A DNA stretch of 64,000 nucleotides from Pseudomonas graminis. Its GTDB lineage: Bacteria; Pseudomonadota; Gammaproteobacteria; Pseudomonadales; Pseudomonadaceae. The translations under genes were made by a program, and so were the position numbers. Positions within the stretch are counted from its first letter, which is position 1. Each line of letters opens with the position of its first letter. Positions 63,150-64,000 of the stretch are shown here, one piece after another. Location: positions 248,001-312,000 of the forward strand of contig NZ_MDEN01000065.1 in NCBI RefSeq assembly GCF_001705435.1, in the 5' to 3' direction. The notes beneath the pieces are model-generated. The model ran no database searches. It saw only the letters and a program-made list of their open reading frames with translations, and was not told the origin of the DNA.

Positions 63150-64000
63150 GTGTCACATAAAGAGAAAACGTTTGTGCCGTTGGCATTTCTGATGCTGCTG
63201 CTTCCCCCGCTCTTTTGGGCAGGAAATTTCATTATTGGGCGAGCTCTTAGAGACGCCATCCCGCCGATGACCTTGTCCCTGTGGCGTTGGGTCATCGCCA
63301 TGGTGTTCATACTCCCGTCCGCCTGGAAATACATCAAACGGGACCATCAACAGTACCTTGAACATCGCTGGCTTCTGGTCAGGCTATCAGTGACCGGTGT
63401 GGTTGCGTTCAATTCGCTGGTTTACCTGGGATTGAGAGACACCACCGCAGGCAATGCTTTGCTGCTCAACTCCTGCATCCCTGTGTTAATAGCCTTTTTC
63501 GCAGCGGTCTTTTACAGGCAGCGTTTGCGCGTCATGCAGTATCTCGGGCTGCTGCTGTCATGCGCTGGAGTGGGGATCATCATCGCTCACGGGGATCTAC
63601 AAACGTTTTTGGCCATGAAATTTTCCCACGGAGACCTTTTGGTCTTTTGCGCGATGGTGTCGTTTGCGCTCTACACCTTGTGGCTACGCAATGTACCGCA
63701 GCAGATTGACCGACTAGGGTTGATGGCGGTTCAGATCGCAGTCGCGTTCGTATTCCTTATTCCGCTTTGGGGGATCGAGGCGTTCCATGGCATCAGTGCC
63801 CAATGGAGCCCGCAAGCCATCGGCGCATTACTGTATCTGGGCGCCTTCCCTTCGGTACTGGCCTATGTGCTCTTCAACATGGCCGTGAGCCGGTTCGGGG
63901 CAGCCCAGGCGGGGTTGTGCATCCACTTGATACCGGTATTTGGAGCCGTTCTGGCGGTTCTCTTTCTCCATGAAAGCTTTCATCTTTACCACGCTGCAGG
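63150..64000 (+). CDS. EamA/DMT-family exporter (3' end outside window)
   Basis: Reading frame open to the window end, 283 residues so far. Start GTG at 63150-63152 with GGAG five bases before. The product starts MSHKEKTFVPLAFLMLLLPPLFWAGNFIIGRALRD and has about ten membrane helices in two EamA repeats (LFWAGNFIIGRAL; ALYTLWLRNV; LGAFPSVLAYVLFNMAVSRFGAAQAGLCIHLIPVFGAVLAVLFLHES). The typical EamA pattern suggests export of amino acids or metabolites. It follows the dehydratase by 97 bp and likely belongs to the DauR-like regulator unit. Confidence 0.88.
   Translation, partial: MSHKEKTFVPLAFLMLLLPPLFWAGNFIIGRALRDAIPPMTLSLWRWVIAMVFILPSAWKYIKRDHQQYLEHRWLLVRLSVTGVVAFNSLVYLGLRDTTAGNALLLNSCIPVLIAFFAAVFYRQRLRVMQYLGLLLSCAGVGIIIAHGDLQTFLAMKFSHGDLLVFCAMVSFALYTLWLRNVPQQIDRLGLMAVQIAVAFVFLIPLWGIEAFHGISAQWSPQAIGALLYLGAFPSVLAYVLFNMAVSRFGAAQAGLCIHLIPVFGAVLAVLFLHESFHLYHAA

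Noticed and set aside
1..64000. tRNA or rRNA genes.
   Set aside because: No stretch with tRNA-like cloverleaf consensus (GGTTCGAATCC region) or rRNA signature was noticed on either strand; a covariance scan would be needed to be certain.

Overview
The window looks like accessory DNA of a Pseudomonas (fluorescens/putida/syringae type), most likely a large mobilisable or conjugative plasmid or a plasmid-derived integrated element. The evidence is a rulAB-type SOS mutagenesis operon with a Pseudomonas-style LexA box, a complete copABCD/copRS/cus copper locus with repeated CopR-type boxes, a PtrA-like and a DUF2790 protein, an OprD-family porin, a plasmid replication initiator, two ParA-type partition pairs, a MOBP relaxase with an oriT-like region, and a KorA-like regulator. 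Everything here was read from sequence and remembered family features; no searches were run.

Layout. 1-2.6 kb: tail of a ParE/RelE toxin, a HEPN-motif protein joined to a tyrosine recombinase, and a coiled-coil protein whose gene is surrounded by GTAACGTTAC palindromes. 2.7-7 kb: backbone genes, including an AAA ATPase, a ParA plus ribbon-helix-helix pair, and small unknown genes separated by AT-rich operator- or centromere-like repeats. 7-9.9 kb: an SOS operon (LexA box, 81-aa protein, rulA, rulB, and a SRAP/YedK gene broken by a frameshift). 10-12.1 kb: a replicon with an ori-like region bearing two DnaA-like boxes, a RepA-like protein translationally coupled to a leader ORF, and a predicted antisense RNA with promoter and terminator. 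12.7-16.6 kb: a second ParA plus ribbon-helix-helix pair and a two-gene remnant of a type IVB pilus locus, whose 3' end is fused to the tail of an ssb gene. 16.7-26 kb: a NusG/RfaH-like regulator, an XRE regulator, a protein with 16-residue repeats and an SH3-like domain, relaxase, NikA-like protein, oriT, mobilisation genes, a DUF932 protein, KorA, and a HigBA-type toxin-antitoxin pair. 26.2-28.5 kb: a convergent pair, DUF4238 plus an unknown 397-residue protein.

29-59.5 kb is a metal-resistance island. It carries a cytosolic copper-storage protein, CopRS, two copper P1B ATPases, CusCBA with a CusF-like domain fused to CusB, CopZ, CopG (DUF411), CopABCD, DUF305 and DUF2790 proteins, a PtrA-like protein, an OprD porin, a GGDEF protein, a TraX-like membrane protein and an orphan FlgB-like protein. 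Eight TTACA-N4-TGTAA boxes sit about 60-150 bp upstream of copper genes and define a local CopR regulon. The right end is littered with wreckage: a cation-diffusion-facilitator fragment, a frameshifted cueR, and the 3' part of merA. The island lies between two related Xer-like core sites (28.95 kb and 60.08 kb). The right one is in the promoter region between a DUF1413 gene and a second tyrosine recombinase that is a close paralogue of the one at 1 kb.

61.2-64 kb: a YheO/DauR-type regulator with paired TCAACA-N3-TGTTGA operators, a serine/threonine dehydratase-like enzyme, and the start of an EamA-type exporter, which together look like a small amino-acid catabolism/export unit.
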